64,000 nucleotides of DNA from Sphingomonas sp. 35-24ZXX (GCF_000786215.1 NZ_JROG01000004.1:682001-746000); one strand, 5' to 3'. Shown: positions 8,808 through 16,936, numbered from the stretch's first letter. Program-made: numbers and translations. The notes: generated by a model from the sequence alone, not told the origin.

Positions 8808-9528
8808 CCGGTTCGGCCGGCGGGCGGGGCTGGTGCTGGCAACGGCATGGCTTGCTGCCTGCCAGCCGGCATCGGGTGATCAGGGCGACCGGCCGGAAAC
8901 CGCACGCGCATTTCCGCGGGCCGACAGGCCGGTGGCTGGCGTGGTCAGCAACGAGTTCTCGAACGAGGAAGCCCGCGACGACCGCAACGAGGCGACCACG
9001 GTGATGGACCTGGCGGGCATCACGCCCGGAATGACGGTGGCCGATATCGGCGCCGGCAATGGCTATTACACGGTGCGCCTGGCCGAACGCGTCGGCGCGG
9101 AAGGCCGGGTGCTGGCGCAGGATATCGACGATGCAGCGCTCAAGCGGCTGGGCACCCGCGTCGAGCGCGAACGACTGGACAATGTCTCGATCAAGCCGGG
9201 CGATGCCGATGATCCGCGTCTGCCCGAAGCGAGTTTCGACCGCATCTTCATGGTGCACATGTACCACGAGGTGACCGAGCCCTATGCGTTCATCTGGCGG
9301 CTGCGGCCCGCGCTCAAGAAGGGCGGGCAGGTGATCGTGGTCGATGTCGATCGGCCGACCAACCGGCACGGCATTCCGCCCAAGCTGCTGTTCTGCGAGT
9401 TCGAGGCAGTGGGCTACAAACTGGTCGAGTTTATCGAGAAGCCCGAGATTGCCGGCTATTTCGCGCGGTTCGAGGCGGCGGGCCCCGCGCTTGCGGTGGA
9501 CCAGATCAAGGGATGCGACCAGCCCTGA
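8797..9528 (+). CDS. Class I SAM-dependent methyltransferase with lipoprotein-type signal
   Basis: A 243-residue protein with an N-terminal hydrophobic segment ending in a lipobox (LAAC at about residues 17-20), then a Rossmann methyltransferase fold. Motif I is VADIGAGNGYYTVRLAE; VHMYHEVTEPYAF and the following KKGGQVIVVDVD fit motifs IV and V. An exported SAM-dependent enzyme would lack its cofactor in the periplasm, so either the segment is a membrane anchor facing inward or the protein has another role. It overlaps prfB by 11 bases, and a hairpin terminator follows. The substrate is unknown. Confidence 0.8.
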   Translation: MSTDRFGRRAGLVLATAWLAACQPASGDQGDRPETARAFPRADRPVAGVVSNEFSNEEARDDRNEATTVMDLAGITPGMTVADIGAGNGYYTVRLAERVGAEGRVLAQDIDDAALKRLGTRVERERLDNVSIKPGDADDPRLPEASFDRIFMVHMYHEVTEPYAFIWRLRPALKKGGQVIVVDVDRPTNRHGIPPKLLFCEFEAVGYKLVEFIEKPEIAGYFARFEAAGPALAVDQIKGCDQP

Positions 9529-9540
9529 CCGGTTCAGGCA

Positions 9541-9565
9541 ACGCACCCGCCAGCCGGGCGTTTTT
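9541..9565 (+). terminator. Rho-independent terminator after the prfB-methyltransferase pair
   Basis: The stem pairs ACGC-A-CCCG (bulged A) with CGGGCGT around a short CCAGC loop and is followed by five T residues. It begins 12 bases after the methyltransferase stop. Confidence 0.7.
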
Positions 9566-9622
9566 ATTGGGCATTTGCTGCGCAGCATGTTTATACGGCT
9601 GCGCCAATGTGGGAGCGAATAC

Positions 9623-11026
9623 GTGTTTAAGGGTTTGAAGCCGATTGTTTATGGCGGACGCGAAGTCTGGCCGCTGATCGAGGGCGGCAAGGGCGTCTCG
9701 GCCACCAACCATGCCAGTTCGGGCGCGTGGGCGGCCGCGGGCGGCATCGGGACGGTGTCGGCGGTGAACGCGGACAGCTATGACGAAGACGGCAACGTCA
9801 TCCCCCAGGTCTATCATGGGCGCACGCGCGGCGAACGCCATGAGGAACTGATCCGCTATGCGATTGCGGGCGGCGTCGAGCAGGTCCGCCGCGCCTATGA
9901 AATCGCGGGCGGCAACGGCGCGATCAACATCAACGTGCTGTGGGAAATGGGCGGCGCGCAGCCGATCCTGCACGGCATTCTGGAACAGACCCGCGGCATG
10001 GTGGCAGGCGTCACCTGCGGTGCGGGCATGCCCTACAAGCTGTCCGAGATCGCGGCCCAGTACAATGTCAGCTATCTGCCGATCGTCAGCTCGGCGCGCG
10101 CCTTCCGTGCGCTGTGGAAGCGCGCCTATCACAAATATGCCGATCTGATGGCGGCGGTGGTCTATGAAGATCCCTGGCTGGCGGGCGGCCACAACGGCCT
10201 GTCCAACGCCGAGGACCCGCGCGTGCCGCAGGACCCTTATCCCCGCGTCAAGGCGCTGCGCGAAACGATGCGCGCCGAAGGCGTGTCGGAAGACGTGCAG
10301 ATCGTGATGGCAGGCGGCGTCTGGTATCTGCGCGACTGGGAAAACTGGATCGACAATCCCGAGCTGGGCGCCATCTCGTTCCAGTTCGGCACCCGTCCGC
10401 TGCTGACGCAGGAAAGCCCGATCCCGCAGGGCTGGAAGGACGAGCTGACCAAGATTCAGCCCGGCGACGTGCTGCTGCACAAGTTCAGCCCGACCGGCTT
10501 CTATTCCAGCGCGGTGCGCAATCCGTTCCTGCGCAGCCTGGAGGCCCGCTCAGAGCGGCAGATCCCGTTCTCGACCGAAACCGCAGGCGAACACACCGCG
10601 CAGCTTGATGTCGGGGTGAAGGGCAAGAATTTCTGGGTCACGCCGGAAGATCTGCAGCGCGCGCGCCGCTGGGACGCGCAGGGCTTTACCACCGCGCTCA
10701 AGACGCCCGACAATACCCTGGTGTTCTGCACGCCCGACGAGCGCGCCGAAATCCGCAAGGATCAGGCCGATTGCATGGGCTGCCTGTCCCATTGCGGGTT
10801 TTCCGCCTGGAAGGACCACGACAATTTCTCGACCGGCTATCTGGCCGACCCGCGCAGCTTCTGCATCCAGAAGGCACTGCAGAACATCGCGCACGGCGAG
10901 GATGTCGACAAGAACCTGATGTTCGCGGGCCATGCCGCCTATAATTTCGGCACCGATCCGTTCTATTCCAACGGCTTCGTGCCGACGGTCAAACAACTGG
11001 TCGACCGGATTCTCACCGGCGATTGA
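9623..11026 (+). CDS. Nitronate monooxygenase-like (2-nitropropane dioxygenase family) FMN protein with Cys cluster
   Basis: A 467-residue protein of the 2-nitropropane dioxygenase/nitronate monooxygenase TIM-barrel family. Typical segments are GGKGVSATNHASSGAWAAAGG at the N-terminus, GMVAGVTCGAGMP, an AGGHNG motif (187-192) and VMAGGVW before the phosphate-binding region GAISFQFGTRPL. It is about 100 residues longer than classical members. The extra C-terminal part holds Cys384-x2-Cys387-x3-Cys391 and Cys414, a pattern that could bind metal or an iron-sulfur cluster. The GTG at 9623 has GGGAG seven bases upstream and starts the conserved MFKGLKPIVYGG. It is probably a flavin oxidase of unknown substrate; the family name should not be read as proof of nitronate activity. 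Confidence 0.8.
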   Translation: MFKGLKPIVYGGREVWPLIEGGKGVSATNHASSGAWAAAGGIGTVSAVNADSYDEDGNVIPQVYHGRTRGERHEELIRYAIAGGVEQVRRAYEIAGGNGAININVLWEMGGAQPILHGILEQTRGMVAGVTCGAGMPYKLSEIAAQYNVSYLPIVSSARAFRALWKRAYHKYADLMAAVVYEDPWLAGGHNGLSNAEDPRVPQDPYPRVKALRETMRAEGVSEDVQIVMAGGVWYLRDWENWIDNPELGAISFQFGTRPLLTQESPIPQGWKDELTKIQPGDVLLHKFSPTGFYSSAVRNPFLRSLEARSERQIPFSTETAGEHTAQLDVGVKGKNFWVTPEDLQRARRWDAQGFTTALKTPDNTLVFCTPDERAEIRKDQADCMGCLSHCGFSAWKDHDNFSTGYLADPRSFCIQKALQNIAHGEDVDKNLMFAGHAAYNFGTDPFYSNGFVPTVKQLVDRILTGD

Positions 11027-11093
11027 TGCTGGCTCGTCCTCGCGCAATGCCTGGCATATCTGGGCATTGACGCGGGGCGCTTTCTCCCCCATC

Positions 11094-11121
11094 CCCTTGT
11101 TAACCGTTCGATTAACAAGGG
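11094..11121. promoter_or_regulatory. 28-bp palindrome immediately upstream of the acyl-CoA dehydrogenase
   Basis: Two perfect 10-base arms (CCCTTGTTAA and TTAACAAGGG) flank an 8-base spacer and end seven bases before the ATG at 11129, next to the GGAG ribosome binding site. No U-tract follows. It could be an operator for a dimeric regulator or an RNA hairpin gating translation. Confidence 0.5.
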
Positions 11122-11128
11122 TGCGGAG

Positions 11129-12289
11129 ATGGATTTCAACCTGACAGGCGATCAGGTCGCGCTGCGCGATACGGTGCGGCGCTTTGCCCGCACCGAGCTG
11201 ATCCCTCTGGCCGCCGAACTGGAGCGCGATAACCGCCCGGTGCCGCGTGCGATGGTGCGCCGCTATGCCGAAATGGGTCTGCTGGGCATCAACACGCCCG
11301 AATCTCTTGGCGGTCTGGGGCTGAGCAATCTGGATGCCCTGGTGGTGCTGGAAGAGCTCGCCAAGGTGAGTTCGGCCATCGCCTTTCCCGTGTTCGAAGC
11401 CTGCGTCGGCCCTGTCCGCGCGATCCAGCATTTCGCTCCGGAAGCCCTCAAGCAGAGGATCGTGCCGCAGGTCTGCGCCGGCGAGATGATCGTCGCCGTT
11501 TCGATGTCGGAACCTGCCGCCGGCACCGCGCTCACCGATCTGACCACGCGCGGCGTGATCGCCGACGGCAAGGTGACGATCAACGGCACCAAGCGCTGGT
11601 GCTCGGGTGGCGGGCATTCCGATGCCTATCTGGTCTATACCCGGTTGTCCGATGCGCCAGGGGCCAAGGGCATTGGCGCGGTGCTGGTCGAAAAGGGCAC
11701 GCCGGGCCTTAGCTTCGGCCAGCCGGAGACGCTGATGGGCTTTCGCGGCGTGCCTTCGGCCGACCTGATCTTCGATGACTGCGTGGTGCCCGAGGGCAAT
11801 ATCGTGGTGCCGGCGGGCGGCTTTGCCAAATTGATGGAAGCCTTTGACCTGGAACGCTGCGGCAATGCCACCATGGCGCTGGGTCAGGCCTCGGGCGCGC
11901 TGGAAGACGTCATCGCCTATGTCCAGGAACGCCAGCAGTTCGGCAAGCCGCTGGTCGATTTTCAGGCGGTGCAGATGAAGCTCGCCGAAATGCAGATCGA
12001 GGTCGAGGCGGCGCGGCTGTTGATCTGGCGCGCGGCCGCGAACTCGGACCAGGGGCTGCCCTCGATCCTCGACAGTTCGTCCGCCAAGTGCTTTGCCAAC
12101 CAGATTGCCCGCACCGTCACCGGCAATGCGGTGCAGCTGATGGGCGGCTATGGCTATTCCACCCAATATCCGATGGAACGCCGCATGCGAGATGCATGGG
12201 GCTGGGGCATTGCCGGGGGTGCGATCGATATTCAGAAGGTGAACATCGCCAGCGCCATGATCGGTCGGCGCTTCGACCAGAGGCGCTAG
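11129..12289 (+). CDS. Acyl-CoA dehydrogenase (catalytic Glu in the isovaleryl-CoA-dehydrogenase position)
   Basis: FAD-dependent alpha,beta-dehydrogenation of an acyl-CoA. The 386-residue length and the motifs AVSMSEPAAGTALTDLTT, QQFGKPLVDFQAVQMKLAEM and QLMGGYGYSTQYPMERRMRDA are standard. The usual C-terminal catalytic Glu (IYEGT) is replaced by IAGGA at 361-365. Instead Glu242 in AFDLERCGN aligns with the catalytic Glu of isovaleryl-CoA and long-chain enzymes, so activity is probably retained. A GGAG site precedes the ATG. The CaiB-type transferase gene lies on the same strand 440 bases downstream, suggesting that both act on one acyl-CoA pathway; the substrate is not evident. Confidence 0.88.
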   Translation: MDFNLTGDQVALRDTVRRFARTELIPLAAELERDNRPVPRAMVRRYAEMGLLGINTPESLGGLGLSNLDALVVLEELAKVSSAIAFPVFEACVGPVRAIQHFAPEALKQRIVPQVCAGEMIVAVSMSEPAAGTALTDLTTRGVIADGKVTINGTKRWCSGGGHSDAYLVYTRLSDAPGAKGIGAVLVEKGTPGLSFGQPETLMGFRGVPSADLIFDDCVVPEGNIVVPAGGFAKLMEAFDLERCGNATMALGQASGALEDVIAYVQERQQFGKPLVDFQAVQMKLAEMQIEVEAARLLIWRAAANSDQGLPSILDSSSAKCFANQIARTVTGNAVQLMGGYGYSTQYPMERRMRDAWGWGIAGGAIDIQKVNIASAMIGRRFDQRR

Positions 12290-12312
12290 GCGATGTCAGT
12301 ATCCCGTCGCCG

Positions 12313-12507
12313 TCAGCTGGCGAAGCGCGACTTGGCCTTGCGCAGCAACCGGCCCCAATGCTTGCGGTCGCGCGACTTGAGAGTCTCGTCGTTGACGCGG
12401 GCCTGCAGGACCTTGCACGTCTCCTCACCGTATTTACGGTGGATAGAAGCCAATTCTTCATCATCCTTGCGCCGCTGCTCGGCGCTTTCAAACAAGCTCA
12501 ATACCAT
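12313..12507 (-). CDS. Small conserved-looking protein, 64 residues, function unknown
   Basis: A short, highly charged protein (MVLSLFESAEQRRKDDEELA...) rich in Arg, Lys, Asp and Glu, predicted mostly helical, with a basic C-terminus (DRKHWGRLLRKAKSRFAS). It has no signal peptide or membrane segment. The ATG at 12507 is preceded by a G-rich tract (GTGGGGGG) acting as ribosome binding site. Codon use fits the genome, and I believe similar small proteins occur in other sphingomonads, but I cannot name a family. It is convergent with the acyl-CoA dehydrogenase, 23 bases apart. Confidence 0.6.
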   Translation of the reverse strand: MVLSLFESAEQRRKDDEELASIHRKYGEETCKVLQARVNDETLKSRDRKHWGRLLRKAKSRFAS

Positions 12508-12728
12508 AAACCCCCCACGGAAAAAGGCACAACCCGCTATTCCAGGCCAAGACACCCCTGCTCCGGCGGCGCGGAATATACCTCCAAATCGGAGGATTCC
12601 GCAACTGCGAAACGCTCTGCTTCGGTCCGAAAAGCCCGGTTTTGTGCCATTTTCGATCAACCAGCGCCGGTATCGCACGGGAATATGGCTGGGATCATGA
12701 CAATTTCATCGCAACGAGGAGCGCCACG

Positions 12729-13919
12729 GTGGCAGAATCAATCTGGACGATAAGCGATATTGCCGCGACCGGCCCGCTGGCGGGTGTGCGCGTGCTCGAC
12801 ATGTCGAGCGTTGTCATGGGGCCGCTGGCCACGATGATGCTGGGCGACATGGGCGCGGATGTCATCAAGGTGGAGAACAAGGGCGGCACGCATGCCGGCG
12901 ACATGATGCGCTATGCCGGTGCATCGCCCACCGGCGACTTGGGCCCGATCTTCATGGCTCTCAACCGCAACAAGAAGGCCGTGACCATCGACGGGCGTGA
13001 CGCCGAGGGCAAGGCGCAGCTGGAAACCCTGCTGCGCGAGGCCGACGTCTTCTTCCACAACGTCCGCATGGCCGGGATGGAGCGGCTGGGGCTGGATTAT
13101 GAATCGGTCCGGAAGATCAACCCCGGCATCATCTACATCCATTGCTGCGGCTATGGCGCCGACGGCCCCTACGGCAAGCGTCAGGCCTATGACGATCTGG
13201 TGCAGGCCGCATCGGGCTGGGCCGATCTCTATGCCAAGCGGTCGAACGGCGCGCCCGCCTATACCCCCTCGCTGGTGGCCGACAAGACCGTGGGGCTGTT
13301 TGCCACCACCGCGACGCTTGCGGCGCTGGTGCACAAGGAGAGGACCGGGCAGGGGCAGTTCGTGTCCGTCCCCATGTTCGAGTGCTTCACCTTCTTCAAC
13401 ATGGTGGAAAACCTCTACGGGCAGACGTTCCCCGGCGAGGGCAAGTTCGGCTACACCCGCTCGATCAATCCGCGCCGCAGGCCCTATCCCACCAAGGACG
13501 GCTACATCGCCATCGTTCCCTATGTCGACCGGCAATGGGCGCGCTTCTTCGAGATTGGCGGGCGTCCGAACGTGTTCGAAGACCCAAGGTTCTCAACCTA
13601 TGAGGAGCGGACGAAGCACACCGGAGATCTGTACGCGATCATCGAGGAGGTGGCCGCAACCAAGACCACCGATGAATGGGTGGAACTGCTCGACAAGGAA
13701 GATATCCCTGCGATGCGGTTCAACACCATCGAGACCGTGCCCGACGACCCGCACCTGAAGGCGACCGGCTTTTTCATGGACATGGATGCGCCGCACATCG
13801 GACCGTACCGGACGCTGCGCCACCCCATCGCCTTTGCCGGCAGTCCGGCCAATCAGCGGCTGGCCCCGCAGAGCGTCGGCGCGCAGAACGGTGACCTGCC
13901 TCGGCCGGCCAACGATTGA
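12729..13919 (+). CDS. CaiB/BaiF (class III) CoA transferase
   Basis: Transfers CoA between a donor thioester and a carboxylic acid without a phosphorylated intermediate. The 396-residue protein has the family features: GVRVLDMSSVVMGPLATMML, LGDMGADVIKVE, FMALNRNKKAVTIDG, the catalytic Asp region QAYDDLVQAASGW, and the C-terminal PAMRFNTIETVPDDPHLKATGFF. I chose the GTG at 12729 because GAGGAG lies seven bases upstream; no in-frame ATG fits better. The 220 bases upstream contain a short CCTCC/GGAGG inverted repeat (12581-12595) but no clear promoter. It probably works with the upstream acyl-CoA dehydrogenase. Confidence 0.9.
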   Translation: MAESIWTISDIAATGPLAGVRVLDMSSVVMGPLATMMLGDMGADVIKVENKGGTHAGDMMRYAGASPTGDLGPIFMALNRNKKAVTIDGRDAEGKAQLETLLREADVFFHNVRMAGMERLGLDYESVRKINPGIIYIHCCGYGADGPYGKRQAYDDLVQAASGWADLYAKRSNGAPAYTPSLVADKTVGLFATTATLAALVHKERTGQGQFVSVPMFECFTFFNMVENLYGQTFPGEGKFGYTRSINPRRRPYPTKDGYIAIVPYVDRQWARFFEIGGRPNVFEDPRFSTYEERTKHTGDLYAIIEEVAATKTTDEWVELLDKEDIPAMRFNTIETVPDDPHLKATGFFMDMDAPHIGPYRTLRHPIAFAGSPANQRLAPQSVGAQNGDLPRPAND

Positions 13920-13956
13920 GGCCGCTTGCTTTCGCGCTGGCTGGCCGCTGGGCCGG

Positions 13957-14358
13957 TCAGCGTGTGAAGGACGGGCTGTGCGTGAGCGGCGTGCGCAGAT
14001 AGCGCGGGGTGTCGTCGGCGGCGGTGCCCACCGGCTTGCGCGCCAGCTTGGGATTGACCGGGCGGTTGAACGCGACGCCGAAGCGGCCGCTGCGCGCCCA
14101 GGCGATTTCGCCGCGGACCGGGCCGATGTTGCGCAGGTTGACGACGATGCTCTGCCCCTGGGTCACCTCCAGATCGGATTCGACCATCATGCCCCCGGCG
14201 GACAGGTTGCGCACCTTGACCTTGTGCTGACCGCCTGTGTCCTCGATCGTGAGATCCGCCAGCAGAAACAGGCTGTCTCTGGCGCGAGCCTCCTGGCTTT
14301 CTAGCGAATTGGGGCTGACAGGAATGGTCATCGGTCCGGCATCCAGGCTTGAGATCAC
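13957..14358 (-). CDS. PilZ domain protein
   Basis: A single PilZ domain of about 133 residues, the usual receptor fold for cyclic di-GMP. The conserved segment VRNLSAGGMMVES matches the (D/N)xSxxG motif and is followed by the barrel strands RGEIAWARSGRFGVAFNRPV. The Arg-rich first half of the binding site is only partly matched by the Arg residues in QEARARDSLF, so ligand binding is likely but not certain. The GTG at 14358 has a GAGGG site six bases upstream; the ATG at 14331 is the alternative and gives 124 residues. Possible partners in the window are the diguanylate cyclase at 39883 and the motility genes. Confidence 0.85.
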   Translation of the reverse strand: MISSLDAGPMTIPVSPNSLESQEARARDSLFLLADLTIEDTGGQHKVKVRNLSAGGMMVESDLEVTQGQSIVVNLRNIGPVRGEIAWARSGRFGVAFNRPVNPKLARKPVGTAADDTPRYLRTPLTHSPSFTR

Positions 14359-14460
14359 GCGGTGCCCTCACCATGGCGGGGACGTCGTGCGCATGAGTCT
14401 TATACCCGCTGGAATGTCGCCAATTGGTTAATACCAAGGTCAGGCGATGCGGACGATGGC

Positions 14461-14925
14461 TCAATCGTCGCGAGAAATCTTCTCGCGGCGTTCGTGCGCT
14501 TCCTGGGCTTCCACCGTCATCGTGGCAATCGGGCGGGCGACCAGACGCCCCAGACCGATCGGCTCTCCGGTGACCTCGCAATAGCCGTATTCGCCCTCGT
14601 CGATCCGGCGCAGCGCAGAATCGATCTTGGCGATCAGCTTGCGCTGGCGGTCGCGGGTGCGCAGCTCGATGCCCCAATCGGTTTCGCTCGAGGCGCGATC
14701 GTTGAGGTCCGGCTCGCGCATCGGGCCGTCCTGCAGCTGCTGCAACGTGTCCTTGGAGGCTGCCAGAATGGAGCGCTTCCATTCCTGCAGCAGGGTGCGG
14801 AAATATTCCAGCTGGCGGGCAGACATATAGTCTTCATCGGGCGAGGGGAAATAATCGCCAGATATGTTCCTGCGCGCCTTGGCCAGCACATCGATATCGT
14901 CGATTGCCGTCGAAATGGACGCCAT
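14461..14925 (-). CDS. dksA: RNA polymerase-binding transcription factor DksA (single-cysteine type)
   Basis: Binds the secondary channel of RNA polymerase and, with ppGpp, controls rRNA and stress promoters. The 154-residue protein has the coiled coil (about residues 35-110), with the tip Asp residues in EPDLNDRASSETD, and the C-terminal zinc-finger region starting GEYGYCEVTGEPIGLGRL. Only one of the four zinc-finger cysteines is present, as in other alphaproteobacterial DksA proteins. The ATG at 14925 follows GGGAG at seven bases. It stands alone between the PilZ gene and a 440-base spacer. Confidence 0.93.
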   Translation of the reverse strand: MASISTAIDDIDVLAKARRNISGDYFPSPDEDYMSARQLEYFRTLLQEWKRSILAASKDTLQQLQDGPMREPDLNDRASSETDWGIELRTRDRQRKLIAKIDSALRRIDEGEYGYCEVTGEPIGLGRLVARPIATMTVEAQEAHERREKISRDD

Positions 14926-15365
14926 TGAATGCTCCCGGTGATTCTGCAGCACCGCCGCCATGCGCCCAGGGTCGGACACATCCCGTCGGCCTTTGGTTGC
15001 AGCGGCCTATAGCCAGCGGCAAGGGGGCATACAAGCTGCAAAGCTAGGGATTTGGCGAGAATCCGTCGGTTTGTCCCGGGGATGCAAGCTTGCCGTACCG
15101 GCACCCACCCACGGCGCGGCAAAAGCCCGGCTTGGTGATTGGCATGGGTTAATTTTGCCTGACGTTTCGGTTCCAAATCGGGACAGGGGGTGGTCACAAG
15201 GCAGCAAAGGCGCAAATTTTTGTCGCGCGGATTGTCAAATCAAGGTTAACACCATTGAGATTAACGCTTTGTTCTGGCTTGCCTTGCATATCGGGATGCT
15301 GACCCGACCTCGGTTTTGGTATCGGTCGTCGCAAGCAGTCTCCCAGGTCTGAGAGAGAAAAAACG
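14926..15365. other. 440-bp intergenic spacer between divergent dksA and the Ser/Gly-rich protein gene
   Basis: The spacer must hold promoters for both genes. The right part (15225-15290) is AT-richer, with GTTAAC and GATTAAC motifs and a TTGTCA hexamer, but I cannot assign a -10 box or operator. No reading frame here looks like a gene and no RNA motif is recognisable. Confidence 0.4.
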
Positions 15366-16850
15366 ATGTCTGTACGGATGGCCTTGGCAAAATTGTGCGC
15401 CTGCACCTGCGGTGGAGCAATCATCGGCGGCGGTGCAGTGCATGTCGCAGACACGCCTCCTGCGCAGGTGAAGCAGTACCGGCAAACCAAGACCACCAAG
15501 CCGATTCGCGGTCGCCAGATCGCCAAGGTTGCGCCTCGCAAGGTGAAGCGCGCACGCCGCATGGTGGCCCGCACCCCGGTGCAGACACCGCAGGTCATCA
15601 CGGTCACCACCCAGCAGGCCCCGATCCCGCTGCCCTTGCCCGCCTATCCGCAACAGGATTCGGGCGGCTTCTCCGGCGGTGGCGGCGGCTTCCCGGTCGT
15701 GGTCGGCGGTAGCGGCGGCTTCGGCGGCGGATTTGGCGGCGGCTTCTTCGGCGGCTTCTTCGGCGGCGGCGGTGGCGGCGGCGGCAGCGTCGTGATCTCG
15801 TCGACCGGATCGACCAGCACCTCGACGGGCGGATTCACCAGCACGGGCGGATCGACCAGCACCTCGACCGGTGGCTTCACCAGCACCGGTGGCTCCACCA
15901 GCACGTCTTCGGGCAGCATCTCCACCGGCGGCATTTCGACCTCGACCGGGGGTGTCAGCACCTCCACCGGCGGTGTTTCGACGTCCACCTCCACTGGCGG
16001 CGTCAGCACCTCGACCGGTGGCGTCTCGACCTCCACCGGCGGTGTCAGCACGTCCTCGGGCAACGTCTCGTCCTCGTCGGGCAATGTTTCGTCCTCGTCG
16101 GGCAACGTGAGCTCGTCGAGTTCCTCGTCGTCATCTTCAAGCTCGTCGTCGTCGAGCTCCTCGTCGTCAAGCTCGTCTTCCTCGTCTTCGGGCGGCGACA
16201 AGCCTGGCAAGCCGGGCGGTTCGTCGGGCTCGAGCGGTTCGTCGGGCTCGAGCGGTTCGTCGGGTTCGAGCGGTTCTTCGGGCTCCAGCGGCTCGTCGGG
16301 CTCCAGCGGCTCGTCGGGCTCCAGCGGCTCGTCGGGCTCGAGCGGTTCGTCGGGTTCGAGCGGTTCGTCGGGTTCGAGCGGTTCGTCGGGTTCGAGCGGT
16401 TCGTCGGGTTCGAGCGGTTCGTCGGGTTCGAGCGGTTCGTCAGGCTCCAGCGGCTCTTCGGGTTCGAGTGGCTCGTCGGGTTCCAGCGGATCGAGTGGAT
16501 CATCGTCCTCGTCTTCGTCGAGCAGCTCGTCGAGCTCATCCTCGTCCAGCACGTCGTCGGGCGCGACGTCGACCGGCAGCTCGTCCAGCTTCGGCGGCAC
16601 CAGCAGCGGCAGCAGCGGTTCGACCGGATCGAGCGGCAGCACCGGTTCCTCGGGCTCGTCCAGCTCGTCGTCCTCGTCCTCGTCTTCGTCGAGCAGCTCG
16701 TCCAGCTCCAGCGGCGGCACCAGCTCGACCGGCGGCACCGACGTCCCGGCTCCGCCCGCCATCCTGCTGTTTGGTGCGGGCGCCGTGGCGCTGGCAGCGC
16801 GCCGTCGCTTTGCCAAGCGCAAGGAAGACTCCAAGCGTGATGCGGCCTGA
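15366..16850 (+). CDS. Ser/Gly-repeat exported protein with PEP-CTERM-like sorting tail
   Basis: A 494-residue low-complexity protein. It starts with a hydrophobic, Cys-containing segment (MALAKLCACTCGGAIIGGGA), then a basic linker and a Gly/Phe-rich part (about 105-145). Thr/Ser/Gly repeats of the STGG type follow, then poly-Ser, then about 31 tandem SSG triplets, then more poly-Ser. The C-terminus (VPAPPAILLFGAGAVALAARRR plus a basic tail) has the layout of a PEP-CTERM sorting signal in its PAPP form: motif, transmembrane helix, Arg cluster. It is probably a surface or matrix protein processed by an exosortase, which is not in this window. GAGAG precedes the ATG and a strong terminator follows. 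Confidence 0.75.
   Translation: MSVRMALAKLCACTCGGAIIGGGAVHVADTPPAQVKQYRQTKTTKPIRGRQIAKVAPRKVKRARRMVARTPVQTPQVITVTTQQAPIPLPLPAYPQQDSGGFSGGGGGFPVVVGGSGGFGGGFGGGFFGGFFGGGGGGGGSVVISSTGSTSTSTGGFTSTGGSTSTSTGGFTSTGGSTSTSSGSISTGGISTSTGGVSTSTGGVSTSTSTGGVSTSTGGVSTSTGGVSTSSGNVSSSSGNVSSSSGNVSSSSSSSSSSSSSSSSSSSSSSSSSSSGGDKPGKPGGSSGSSGSSGSSGSSGSSGSSGSSGSSGSSGSSGSSGSSGSSGSSGSSGSSGSSGSSGSSGSSGSSGSSGSSGSSGSSGSSGSSGSSGSSGSSGSSSSSSSSSSSSSSSSSTSSGATSTGSSSSFGGTSSGSSGSTGSSGSTGSSGSSSSSSSSSSSSSSSSSSSGGTSSTGGTDVPAPPAILLFGAGAVALAARRRFAKRKEDSKRDAA
16217..16498 (+). repeat. Tandem 9-bp repeat encoding Ser-Ser-Gly
   Basis: About 31 copies of a 9-base unit coding Ser-Ser-Gly. Units alternate between TCG-TCG-GGC/T and TCG/TCC-AGC-GGT/C forms, giving an 18-base higher-order period. 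Synonymous variation between units is low over long stretches, which suggests recent expansion by slippage or unequal exchange. Copy number may vary between strains. Confidence 0.85.
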
Positions 16851-16901
16851 TCGGCTGGCGGCGTCCGTCACCGCCGCCTGACGATCATCCGCCTTTCGGA
16901 A

Positions 16902-16936
16902 AAGGGCGATCCCGGCACAGCCTGGGTCGCCCTTTT
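16902..16936 (+). terminator. Rho-independent terminator after the Ser/Gly-rich gene
   Basis: AAGGGCGA-T-CCC (bulged T) pairs with GGGTCGCCCTT around an 11-base loop and runs into six T residues. It lies 50 bases after the stop codon and upstream of serS. Confidence 0.85.

Noticed and set aside
9216-9228. Coding GC-rich short palindromes inside genes as possible operators
   Set aside because: Many such short palindromes occur by chance at this GC content, and none sits near a start codon.
16217-16498. Regular short repeats that could suggest a CRISPR array
   Set aside because: The unit is 9 bp, without spacers, in frame and coding for Ser-Ser-Gly; no cas genes are present.
15644-16834. A 396-codon open frame on the minus strand rich in Pro-Leu-Glu-Pro repeats
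   Set aside because: It is the mirror of the Ser/Gly codon repeats on the plus strand, with no start signal and no independent support.
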